The notes under the pieces were generated by a model. The model was not told the DNA's origin and ran no database searches. It saw only the letters and a list, made by a program, of their open reading frames with translations. Shown here piece by piece: positions 52,313 through 59,996 of a stretch of 64,000 nt of DNA. The stretch comes from Bacteroides graminisolvens DSM 19988 = JCM 15093 (GTDB lineage: Bacteria > Bacteroidota > Bacteroidia > Bacteroidales > Bacteroidaceae), in assembly GCF_000428125.1 (NCBI RefSeq), contig NZ_KE386627.1:445375-509374 (forward strand). The letters are read 5' to 3'. Positions within the stretch are counted from its first letter, which is position 1; each line of letters begins with the position of its first letter. The translations under genes were made by a program, and so were the position numbers.

Positions 52313-55009
52313 CTAATAGAACAACCAGTCCATTGTTTCCTCTGCACCGGCCAGCGCAGCGTTGCGCGGCGTTATATCGGCACTGGTGAAACCAAACACC
52401 ATCAAGTACCCTTTGGGCAGCAACAGCTTGTGTTTGCCGGCAGGGAAATGATACGCATGCACATCGGCCAGCGGCATGCCGTCAATGCGGATGGCATTGG
52501 TCAGCTTCGCTTCGGCCTGCCCGTATTCGTTGGCTGCCGCATCCGTTTCCAACTTCGGCGCTTTGGCATACTTCTTCTGGTCATCGCGGAAGTAACCCAC
52601 CAACAGCTTCACCGGCTCTTTCGCCTCGAATTCGATGGTTGTACCCACCTCACGCTGCTTGTCGCCGTTGAACGTGAAAGCCTGCAAGCCCACCAACTCA
52701 GGAGCCAAGTCCTCTACAGCACCGGGAACGTTGCTGAACAGACGCACACCCTTGTCGAGCTTCACCAACGAAGTAGCACCGGCCAACTTCACATTGGCAG
52801 CAGGCAGTGCCTGAATGGTTTTTACTGTAGCTACCCCCTTGCCGTTGGCCCTGTCTTTCAACATTGCCAAATTGGCTTTAAAGTTAGTCAATTCCTTTTC
52901 ATAATGTACCAACAACTCTTCCCAAGTTTTGTTTTTGCCATCGTCTCCACCAATGGGGATGCGACGTTGAGCCGTTTGCATGCTGTTGGCATAATAATAA
53001 GCATCCTTGGTCAGACTCACCAGCTTGCGGTAATGCTCCAAGCTCTGTTCCATCAACGGCACGGCAGCATCGAGGTTGGCCATGTCCTTACCCCACTGAT
53101 AATCGAGTACCAGTTTAGCAGCCTTCACCTTGAGGTTGAAAGCATAGGCAAACTCACGGTAGCAATGCATGTCGTTGCGCAGACGGTCGAACTCATCCTT
53201 GTTCTTACCGATGCTTGCCGCAGCACGATCAATAGCCGCAATGGCCTTGTCGCCATGCTCTATAACCTGTGCCACTATATCCAGCGGAAGCTCACCCACG
53301 TGTGGTTGCTTCTTCCATTCCTTCTCAACAAATTCAATCAGCTTCTCACCTTCGGGACCGCAGCTCTCATAGAAGCCCGGATAGATGGTGTATTTATACG
53401 GATTCACCAGCTGACTCATGAACATACCCAGCAACAGCGTCTGGCGGTTACCCTCGGTGATACCGAAACGGCGAAGCAACTTCGGCGCAATTTCACCCGA
53501 CTGCTCATAAGCCTCCAATATGTTAGCTGCTGTATTGCTATCAGCACCGTAATACTCACCCAGTTCCTTCTTCCAGTAATCAACCTCATCGGCACGGTCA
53601 CGGCGGCAGTTCCACGCGTAGCGACCCCACACCTTGTACCAAATCCAGTCACGATCCAGCTGATACTGACGCTTACCGTCTTTCAGCTTATCGGCCGTGT
53701 AAGGCCAGTCCCAGTAAGAAGCTTGCGGATAGAGGTGAAGCGCGTTGGCACCGTGCACATCGTGCATGGCCTGCACAGCCTTCTGCGTAAAGTCGGGCGA
53801 TCCCCAACGGAACGGCTCCAGATTAGCCAAAATGTGCACGTTACTGATGTGAATGCTACCCAGCGAGCTGAGATCCTTGTGAATTTGAGACCAAGGTCCG
53901 CGAGGCTCGTACGTAGTGAGCGACTCACCGTTGTACTTGTGCATGGTGTACAAGTTCTTATACAGAGGCAATGCCGCATCCATCACCCGTTTGCAGTCGG
54001 TGTCATGTGCACGCAACAACACAGGAGGTTCATCGGTACGGCCCAATGCTTTGAGTCCGTCTTTCACACCCGGAATAATGGTTTTGGTAAACCACTCCAC
54101 ATCATCTTCATACGTATCCATGGCTTCACCCAGACACACCAACAAGCCCACGTTGGGGTACTTTTCGATGAATGCCGCAACCGACTTACGGGTGTAGTCG
54201 CTGATGAGCGGCGTGATGGGACGGTTACGATCCTGCGTTTTCAGTCCGTAATGATCGGCAAACGGTTTCGACAGGAGAATATTGTAGAACATCTGAATCA
54301 CAAAGATACCGCGCTTGTCGGCCTCCTTGGTCAGGAACGAGAAGATCTCTTCGTTCTTTTTGAAGGTAGCCTCATCGACCTCTAGTGCAAACGGATACTC
54401 CTTGAGCTTCACCAGCGAAGCAAACGGGTGACCGTTCCACAAATATAGCGTGTTCATGCGGTTTTCCACCAACATGTCGAGGTACTTAATCCACTGCTCT
54501 TTGTCGTAAAACCAAGGGAAGTTCTCGGGCGTGTACGGATACTCGTACACATTGTGTCCCGGTAGGTAAGTCGTTTTCTGCAAGCCCACACATGCACCGC
54601 GCAACACCATTTCGGGAGCATCGGTTACCTGTTTGGGGAAATCGAGATTTTTGTTGCCGTTTACATGGTCAATCAGTTCGCGGCAGGCATAAATAACCCC
54701 GTTGCCATCAAAGCCGGTCAGCTCGGTAAGCTCGCCGGTTGTTTTTATACTGAAACCTTCTTTCTTCAGGTTTGCCTCATCATTCTTTTGATGAATAAAA
54801 ATAGTTTTTCCCTTTACCTTTCCGGCAGATGCGGCTGTGTGCATCCGGACGTTGTATCCGGCTTCTTCGAGCGTAGTTTTGAGCTGTTCCGCGCCAAACT
54901 GCGCACGCACCGATGCATCGGGAGGAGTGATAATGTTTACAGTTGTTTTGCCGCATGCACAAAGTAAAAACACGCATGCGCCCAACAAGAGCCTTCTTAG
55001 GTTCGCCAT
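52313..55009 (-). CDS. GH67/GH20-like lipoprotein, putative glycoside hydrolase
   Basis: A lipoprotein of 898 residues: MANLRRLLLGACVFLLCACG with lipobox Cys at residue 19. The N-terminal 140 residues have the alpha/beta domain seen before the barrel in GH67, GH20 and GH84 (DASVRAQFGAEQLKTTLEEA, FDGNGVIYACRELIDHV). A barrel region follows: EMVLRGACVGLQKTTYLPG, YLDMLVENRMNTLYLWNG, EADKRGIFVIQMFYNILLS, NVGLLVCLGEAMDTYED, ISNVHILANLEPFRWG. After a helical region (about 560-740) comes a C-terminal beta-sandwich. Acidic residues in LGEAMDTYEDD and LEPFRWG are candidates for catalysis but cannot be assigned. The fold suggests a glycosidase for a uronic acid or amino sugar. It is the first gene of the locus segment 44676-55009. 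Confidence 0.7.
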   Translation of the reverse strand: MANLRRLLLGACVFLLCACGKTTVNIITPPDASVRAQFGAEQLKTTLEEAGYNVRMHTAASAGKVKGKTIFIHQKNDEANLKKEGFSIKTTGELTELTGFDGNGVIYACRELIDHVNGNKNLDFPKQVTDAPEMVLRGACVGLQKTTYLPGHNVYEYPYTPENFPWFYDKEQWIKYLDMLVENRMNTLYLWNGHPFASLVKLKEYPFALEVDEATFKKNEEIFSFLTKEADKRGIFVIQMFYNILLSKPFADHYGLKTQDRNRPITPLISDYTRKSVAAFIEKYPNVGLLVCLGEAMDTYEDDVEWFTKTIIPGVKDGLKALGRTDEPPVLLRAHDTDCKRVMDAALPLYKNLYTMHKYNGESLTTYEPRGPWSQIHKDLSSLGSIHISNVHILANLEPFRWGSPDFTQKAVQAMHDVHGANALHLYPQASYWDWPYTADKLKDGKRQYQLDRDWIWYKVWGRYAWNCRRDRADEVDYWKKELGEYYGADSNTAANILEAYEQSGEIAPKLLRRFGITEGNRQTLLLGMFMSQLVNPYKYTIYPGFYESCGPEGEKLIEFVEKEWKKQPHVGELPLDIVAQVIEHGDKAIAAIDRAAASIGKNKDEFDRLRNDMHCYREFAYAFNLKVKAAKLVLDYQWGKDMANLDAAVPLMEQSLEHYRKLVSLTKDAYYYANSMQTAQRRIPIGGDDGKNKTWEELLVHYEKELTNFKANLAMLKDRANGKGVATVKTIQALPAANVKLAGATSLVKLDKGVRLFSNVPGAVEDLAPELVGLQAFTFNGDKQREVGTTIEFEAKEPVKLLVGYFRDDQKKYAKAPKLETDAAANEYGQAEAKLTNAIRIDGMPLADVHAYHFPAGKHKLLLPKGYLMVFGFTSADITPRNAALAGAEETMDWLFY

Positions 55010-55097
55010 TTCGTTATTGTTTAGATAATTAATGTTTCAGCTAAGAAGACGCAAAGAATGGTGCGTTGTACTCAATGTTTGCGGAGTTAAAATGGAA

Positions 55098-55132
55098 AAG
55101 TGGGGAGCTGTATTGCACAAGCCCCCCACTTT
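55098..55132 (-). terminator. Intrinsic terminator of the beta-barrel gene
   Basis: AAGTGGGG (55098-55105) pairs with CCCCACTT (55124-55131); on the minus strand the stem runs into TTTTCCATTTT. It lies 37 bases after the outer-membrane protein stop and separates it from the enzyme operon. Confidence 0.75.
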
Positions 55133-55168
55133 ATCTATATCAAATTAATGTAGCTTTTATTTTGACCG

Positions 55169-55708
55169 CTAGAAGTTATACTGCAAACCTAGTTGCGCTA
55201 CACTGGGAATCGCAAATTGGGTATTAGTTGTTTTATAGCCCTTACGACTTAACTTTTGATACGAAAAAATAGATGTTCTTCCTAAAAACTCAAGTTTATC
55301 GGTGAGATTCACTCTAAACCCAGGATTTACAGAAAAACCAAATCCATCAGCCGATATATCAGTAGTGTTATTGGTATATTTCTGATAACAAGGACTCAGG
55401 TCAACAAAGAATTTCATAGACCTCACATTGGCAAATGTAGTTCTGAAATACGGACTAACATCCCAAGTAGTGTAATCATCTTCCTCTCCCGGTACGGTGT
55501 ACTTAACCCCTACAGCAACACCTACTGCAAAGACATTACTGATATTATATCCCATTTCGGGAACTATACCATACGTGGCCAGCGTACTGTGTTCACCTTG
55601 AAACCTGACAGTGTTTGTAGATACACCAACCGAACCGCCCAAATAAAACTGAGCACTAGCTGCCAATGCAAAAGTCAACATGGCAGTAACCATTAAGATC
55701 TTTTTCAT
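55169..55708 (-). CDS. Small outer-membrane beta-barrel protein
   Basis: 179 residues with a signal peptide (KKILMVTAMLTFALAASAQF). The mature part is made of alternating hydrophobic and polar strands (FYLGGSVGVSTNTVRFQGEH, YGIVPEMGYNISNVFAVGVAVG) and ends in SVAQLGLQYNF with the terminal Phe needed for barrel insertion. It belongs to the porin-like OMP_b-brl group common in Bacteroides, about eight strands. Its function is not known; members are often structural or stress-related. It has its own promoter at 55731-55761 and a terminator, so it is not part of the PUL transcript. Confidence 0.88.
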   Translation of the reverse strand: MKKILMVTAMLTFALAASAQFYLGGSVGVSTNTVRFQGEHSTLATYGIVPEMGYNISNVFAVGVAVGVKYTVPGEEDDYTTWDVSPYFRTTFANVRSMKFFVDLSPCYQKYTNNTTDISADGFGFSVNPGFRVNLTDKLEFLGRTSIFSYQKLSRKGYKTTNTQFAIPSVAQLGLQYNF

Positions 55709-55730
55709 AATATAAACTGTTTATTCGACG

Positions 55731-55761
55731 CAAAATTAATATTAATTCAGAATGACACAAA
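55731..55761 (-). promoter_or_regulatory. Predicted promoter of the beta-barrel gene
   Basis: On the minus strand: TTTG at 55758-55761, a spacer of 19 bases, then TAATTTTG at 55731-55738, 22 bases from the start codon. Full match to the Bacteroides pattern. Confidence 0.6.
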
Positions 55762-55793
55762 AAAAAACAAATAATTCCTGGTTCGTAATTAAA

Positions 55794-55810
55794 TATTTTT
55801 GCCATATTTG
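55794..55810 (+). promoter_or_regulatory. Candidate -7 region for the DUF898/M48 pair
   Basis: Two overlapping candidates, TATTTTTG at 55794-55801 and TATTTG at 55805-55810, lie 24-33 bases before the start. Neither has a clear -33. Confidence 0.35.
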
Positions 55811-55833
55811 CAAAAACTATTAAAATCATTTTT

Positions 55834-56814
55834 ATGGAAGAAAACACTACTATTGCAGAGAACACACAACCATCTGTTACTAACTACTCACTAAATTTTC
55901 ATGGAAAAGGAGGAGAATATTTCAGTATCGTCATTGTCAACTGGCTCCTCACAGTTATTACAATCGGCCTGTATTACCCTTGGGCCAAAGCACGGCAACT
56001 ACAATACCTGTATGGTGCCACCGAACTGGAAGGCGATCGCTTCACGTTTCACGGCACCGGTAAGGAAATGTTCAAAGGATTCATCAAAGCTATTTTGATT
56101 TTTGCCATCATCTACGGCGGGTTCTTTGCCCTGGCAGCAGCCGAGATGCCCATCTGGGCAGTTGTGTACCTCTACGCGGGACTCATCGCACTGATACCGC
56201 TGGCCATACACGGTTCTTACCGCTACCGCATGTCGCGCACCTCGTGGAGGGGCATCCGCTTCGGTTATCGCGGGCAGAAAACAGAATTGATTCTCAACAT
56301 GGCAAAATGGTTATTCCTTACCCTCATCACATTTGGAATTTACGGTGCTTGGATGGAGATGAACATGCGCAAATACGTATTGGAAAATGTACGCATGGGC
56401 AATGCCCGCTTTTTATACAAAGGCGAAGGCCTTGATTATTTTTTGCTCAATATTATAGGATACTTTCTTTCTATAATCACACTGGGCATTTACATACCCT
56501 GGTGGTTGAATAAGCTTTTCGCCTACTATGTTGACAACTTGGTGCTGTACAAAGATGATAAACCTATGCGCATGAAATCTACCGCAACAGGTGGTGGTTT
56601 CTGGGGACTTTTCATTGTTAACCTGTTCATTCTCATCTTTACGCTCGGGCTGGGTTATGCCTTTGTGGTAACCCGCACCATGAATTACCTCGTTCAACAC
56701 ATTGAATTGGAGGGTGAGATTGACTTATCAGAGCTTCAGCAAACGGAAGATGCCTACACCGATGCAACGGGTGAGGATCTTTCGGATATGCTCGACATTG
56801 ACTTTGTATTCTGA
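55834..56814 (+). CDS. DUF898-family membrane protein (YjgN-like)
   Basis: An integral membrane protein of 326 residues. The N-terminal cytoplasmic stretch is followed by the diagnostic repeats of DUF898: FHGKGGEYFSIVIVNWLLTV, GLYYPWAKARQLQYLYGATE and the second copy GEGLDYFLLNIIGYFLSIIT, GIYIPWWLNKLFAYYVDNLV, each an alternation of membrane helices and a W-K/N-R/K loop; six or more membrane segments in all. The function of the family is unknown. Its stop overlaps the start of the M48 protease (TGATG), as is common for DUF898-M48 pairs, which suggests joint work in membrane or envelope quality control (inference). Confidence 0.9.
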   Translation: MEENTTIAENTQPSVTNYSLNFHGKGGEYFSIVIVNWLLTVITIGLYYPWAKARQLQYLYGATELEGDRFTFHGTGKEMFKGFIKAILIFAIIYGGFFALAAAEMPIWAVVYLYAGLIALIPLAIHGSYRYRMSRTSWRGIRFGYRGQKTELILNMAKWLFLTLITFGIYGAWMEMNMRKYVLENVRMGNARFLYKGEGLDYFLLNIIGYFLSIITLGIYIPWWLNKLFAYYVDNLVLYKDDKPMRMKSTATGGGFWGLFIVNLFILIFTLGLGYAFVVTRTMNYLVQHIELEGEIDLSELQQTEDAYTDATGEDLSDMLDIDFVF

Positions 56815-57875
56815 TGATTGAAACCACAGCAACATACTTCGACGGCATCTCTTCCGTTGCGCATCCGGTAACCGTGATGCTCAACGAAGCAGATGCCTCG
56901 TTGCAGTTTACCACCCACACGGGTAAGAAAGAATGGCGCATAGCGCTGGTTACCTACCACACCGTGGGCAACATGACCGAGCTGCACTGCCAGAATTCCA
57001 TCATGGAGATTTTACAGGTACGTGACACCGCTTTTGTGAAGGCGCTGAAGCGTTTACGCCGGCGCTACGGACACAGTGACATCTACCACCGCCTTATCGA
57101 TCTGGGTTGGAAGATACACTGCCTCATTGCAGTGGGAATCATTGCCCTGATTATCGTGTGCAATATTTTTGTACTGCCGTGGATGGCCGAGAAAACCGTG
57201 AACATGCTACCCGAAAGTTATGACAACCGCCTGGGCGACATGTACATCATGAAGTACATCAGTCCGGAAGAGGTTGACAGCGTAAAGACCGTACAGCTAC
57301 AGCAGTTTGCCGCACTGATGAATTTCGGCAACAGCCGCCCGCTGCGCTTTACCTTGGTCAACTCCAGTGTGGTGAATGCCTACGCGCTGCCCAACGGTGA
57401 AATTGTGGTGTACTCCGGATTGCTTGATGCCATGGACAGCTACGAGGAACTGGCCGGTGTACTGGCACACGAAGCCATGCACGTAAACCACCGCCACTCC
57501 ATGAAGATGCTGGCGCGCGACCTATCGGGCTACCTCTTCCTCTCCGCCGTGCTGAGTGATGTGAACGGCATCATGGGCGTCATCAGCCAGAACGTGCACA
57601 CACTAAGCAGCCTCACTTACTCACGCGAGTTTGAAACCGAGGCCGACCGTGGTGCTGTGGAGCTACTCATTGCCAACCACATTGACCCCAACGGCATGAC
57701 CAAGCTCTTGCTGCATTTGCAGAAGGAATCATCGGGTTTCATGCCCCAGATACTGAGCACGCACCCGCTTACCGCTCACCGCATAACCAAGGTAGAGGAA
57801 CTGAAAAAGGAGCTCTCCTATCAACCCAAAGAACAACCCTGGATGAAGAAGATTTTTGAGACCCTTAAAAAATAA
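56814..57875 (+). CDS. M48-family membrane metalloprotease
   Basis: A protein of 353 residues with one membrane segment near residues 104-123 (CLIAVGIIALIIVCNIFVL). The catalytic domain carries the zinc motif in VLAHEAMHVNHRHSMKML (HEAMH) and the third zinc ligand Glu in FETEADRGAVELL; NAYALPNGEIVVYSGLLD is the usual preceding strand of M48 enzymes. The N-terminal 90 residues are cytoplasmic and of unknown role (DUF7092-like at a guess). It degrades or processes envelope proteins by analogy with BepA/YcaL. It overlaps the DUF898 gene and ends 19 bases before a terminator that is repeated at 59773. Confidence 0.92.
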   Translation: MIETTATYFDGISSVAHPVTVMLNEADASLQFTTHTGKKEWRIALVTYHTVGNMTELHCQNSIMEILQVRDTAFVKALKRLRRRYGHSDIYHRLIDLGWKIHCLIAVGIIALIIVCNIFVLPWMAEKTVNMLPESYDNRLGDMYIMKYISPEEVDSVKTVQLQQFAALMNFGNSRPLRFTLVNSSVVNAYALPNGEIVVYSGLLDAMDSYEELAGVLAHEAMHVNHRHSMKMLARDLSGYLFLSAVLSDVNGIMGVISQNVHTLSSLTYSREFETEADRGAVELLIANHIDPNGMTKLLLHLQKESSGFMPQILSTHPLTAHRITKVEELKKELSYQPKEQPWMKKIFETLKK

Positions 57876-57888
57876 AGGATACATTTTA

Positions 57889-57944
57889 AACAATAAAAGC
57901 AGCGAACCCACCTTAACCGGTCAGTTTCGCTGCTTTTGTTATAT
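57889..57944. repeat. Terminator direct repeat, copy 1 (end of M48 gene)
   Basis: A bidirectional hairpin, AAAAGCAGCGAA (57895-57906) with TTCGCTGCTTTT (57926-57937), lying between two convergent genes, where a terminator is useful to both. The 56 bases 57889-57944 recur at 59773-59830 with only two substitutions and a two-T difference, including the 19-base loop. Confidence 0.93.
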
Positions 57945-57964
57945 TGAATAGTATGTGGTAACGC

Positions 57965-58570
57965 TTACTCCAAATTTGAAGAAAGAAAGTCTTTCAAGGG
58001 TGTTAAGTAGTCAACATCTAAATTCCACAAATCTGTTTGGTTAAAACGCCAATCGCCTTTTTTGAACATTTTTATATATTTCGGATCTGTTTGTGTACTG
58101 ACATAAGCATACATTTTAGCCTTCTGATCAGGAGATATATACTTAGGATTATTCCGGCCTCTTATACAGCTTTCGTAACCCTCAAAACATTCCAGCAAAC
58201 CTTTGTGCTCTTCTGTTGCAAGATGCTCCAAAAGATGCTCAAATGTTCCGTCATCTTTATTATTGGGGAAAAGAAACAATTCAAAGTCTACTCCCTTCTC
58301 CGCTTTTACACTCAACAGTTCAGCTTTTCTCTTCTCAAATCCACCCTCTTTGGGAAAGTCAGCATCAAAAATCACTAAATTCTTTATGCCATTATCTGTA
58401 TTTCTTTGCATCTGAACAGCAAACTGATCTAAGTTTGTATATCCACCTGTTCCGACTATTTCTATTTCTTTTGAATCACCGGCATAAACCAGTTTAGCCA
58501 TGTGACGAACAAAATGCCCTTCATTTGTAGTTTCCTTATCACTCTCAATAAAGATGCAAACCTTACTCAT
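57965..58570 (-). CDS. DUF3226/TOPRIM-like protein of a two-gene ATPase module
   Basis: A soluble protein of 201 residues. It opens with VCIFIESDKETTNEGHFV, where Glu9 is in the place of the TOPRIM catalytic Glu, then IVGTGGYTNLDQFAVQM, LVIFDADFPKEGG with the Asp69-x-Asp71 metal pair, and FLFPNNKDDGTFEHLLEHL, the block that in DUF3226 proteins follows the DxD motif. TOPRIM proteins cut or join nucleic acids with magnesium. Its first four bases overlap the end of the ATPase gene (ATGA), so it is made together with the ATPase. By analogy with OLD, Gabija and PARIS systems it could be the toxic effector held or triggered by the ATPase. The family match is by motif only; no membrane or DNA-binding helix is visible. 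Base composition is AT-richer than the PUL. Confidence 0.78.
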   Translation of the reverse strand: MSKVCIFIESDKETTNEGHFVRHMAKLVYAGDSKEIEIVGTGGYTNLDQFAVQMQRNTDNGIKNLVIFDADFPKEGGFEKRKAELLSVKAEKGVDFELFLFPNNKDDGTFEHLLEHLATEEHKGLLECFEGYESCIRGRNNPKYISPDQKAKMYAYVSTQTDPKYIKMFKKGDWRFNQTDLWNLDVDYLTPLKDFLSSNLE

Positions 58571-59697
58571 CTAATATCCTCCCCTTTATTGATCAAAAAC
58601 TCAAAATTATCGGCACTGTAACGATAACCTTTTATTTCATTTGTTTGGGTTCTTTGCAAGTAATAACAAGCCACCTTGTCTTGCATTTCTTCTATTGGAT
58701 AGTCATTGATCAATTCAGACAGGCTTCGAAGCGTGTCCATACTGTGAGTCGTTGCAAACACTTGTACATTTAGTTTCGTTGAAAGATCATTTATGACCTT
58801 CCATAGTTGATACTGAACAGAGTAATGCAATCCATTCTCAAATTCGTCAATCAATAAAACTCCGTTTTCGCAATTCAACATGGCCAATATAATAGTCAGA
58901 ATTCGATTGATACCATCACCCATTGCGCTAAGCCGATATCGTTTTGAAGAATTATTAAAGACTACAAACGGCACACGTTCATCCGATTGGCCGGGTGCCT
59001 TGTCATCTTTTAAGAAATTGATATTTTCAATTTGCGGTTCAATAATTTGGAGAGCCTTAATAATATACTTTTCATTCGGAGTTAGCGCTATCTTATCATA
59101 CAATTTGGGGTTCTTATCTCCCATGATTTGATTCGTGCGCACGTATTCAAAAGCGTTCGATCCCTCAGCCGGATTTCTTTTGCGTTCCCCGTTAAACATA
59201 TAAAACGTTTTACGTTCGTCATAGTTCAACAACAACCCAATGTGTATATCGGGATTTTCAAACATCGCCTCATTATTATCTTCCAGCAATTTATACGGTC
59301 TTTCAAAACCTTGCGAATCTGTTTCTAGACTCTTGATATACCCGGCTAAGCGCATAGAAAATTTTGTTTTACGACCGGATAACTTCTCGTTAGCAGATAT
59401 TTCAATGGGATGATTTAAAAAATCCGGTACATTCCATTGATGGTACAAAGAAAGAAATCGTTCCATCTCTTTTTCAGCCGATTTCTCAACCGAAGACGAA
59501 AAGCCAACACCTTCTCCCCGACTTGCCAACACAGCTTTTACTTGCTCCAAATCTCCGTTTGACGCAAATATAGATACTGCCTCAAGCAGAGCAGATTTAC
59601 CCACGTTGTTTTTTCCAACAATCAAATTGATGTTGGCCAAATCATTCAATGTCAGGTGCTCAAAATTCTTGTACTTCTTGACTTCTAACGATTTCAT
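58567..59697 (-). CDS. AAA15/OLD-type ATPase of a two-gene module
   Basis: A soluble protein of 376 residues related to ABC/SMC-like ATPases of the OLD group. MKSLEVKKYKNFEHLTLND is the typical first strand pair, Walker A is GKNNVGKSALLEA (residues 28-40), the signature-like RLSAMGDGINRIL is at 255-267, Walker B is GVLLIDEFENGLHYSVQ (279-295) with the catalytic Glu285, and the switch His is in FATTHSMDTLRS (His318). The region 45-200 between Walker A and signature is the variable insert that in relatives recognises the trigger. It has no fused TOPRIM domain; that activity is on the separate downstream gene. All ATPase motifs are intact. The gene is the first of the module; a TATTTTTG element at 59723-59730 may be its -7 box. 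Confidence 0.88.
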   Translation of the reverse strand: MKSLEVKKYKNFEHLTLNDLANINLIVGKNNVGKSALLEAVSIFASNGDLEQVKAVLASRGEGVGFSSSVEKSAEKEMERFLSLYHQWNVPDFLNHPIEISANEKLSGRKTKFSMRLAGYIKSLETDSQGFERPYKLLEDNNEAMFENPDIHIGLLLNYDERKTFYMFNGERKRNPAEGSNAFEYVRTNQIMGDKNPKLYDKIALTPNEKYIIKALQIIEPQIENINFLKDDKAPGQSDERVPFVVFNNSSKRYRLSAMGDGINRILTIILAMLNCENGVLLIDEFENGLHYSVQYQLWKVINDLSTKLNVQVFATTHSMDTLRSLSELINDYPIEEMQDKVACYYLQRTQTNEIKGYRYSADNFEFLINKGEDIR

Positions 59698-59772
59698 TTT
59701 GCTTCCTCTTAGTTATAGATAACAAAAATAGTATTTTAATCTGATAGATTGCTAAGTCGCCTTCAATTATCT

Positions 59773-59830
59773 AACAAAAAAAGCAGCGAAACCACCTTAA
59801 CCGGTCAGTTTCGCTGCTTTTTTGTTATAT
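59773..59830. repeat. Terminator direct repeat, copy 2 (upstream of the module)
   Basis: AAAAGCAGCGAA (59779-59790) pairs with TTCGCTGCTTTT (59810-59821) around the same loop as copy 1. Here it sits upstream of both neighbouring genes, which run away from it, so it terminates nothing obvious. The rest of the 299-base gap 59698-59996 is AT-rich; it holds a TATTTTTG (minus, 59723-59730), a short inverted repeat ATACC/GGTAT (59866-59883) and the SusC promoter. Confidence 0.92.
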
Positions 59831-59904
59831 AAAAAGTAAAACTCAAACTAAAAAATTTAAATAATATACCATAAAAAAGGTATTAAATATAACTCATTAA
59901 CGGT

Positions 59905-59936
59905 ATTGTAGTGCCTAAAACAAGCCTCTATCTTTG
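59905..59936 (+). promoter_or_regulatory. Predicted promoter of the SusC/SusD operon
   Basis: ATTG at 59905-59908, a spacer of 20 bases and TATCTTTG at 59929-59936, leaving a leader of about 55 bases before the SusC start. No HTCS or sigma/anti-sigma gene adjoins it. Confidence 0.65.
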
Positions 59937-59996
59937 CATTATCAAAATTAGCAGATAAAAATACACCGTCATTTCACAAACTTAAATACCTATAAA

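Noticed and set aside
52430..54385. A 651-codon open frame on the plus strand
   Set aside because: It lies wholly antisense within the GH67/GH20-like lipoprotein gene, which has a lipobox and family motifs. The antisense product has no start context or recognisable domain. Similar long antisense frames at 46470-47711, 50376-51362 and 51417-52316 are rejected for the same reason.
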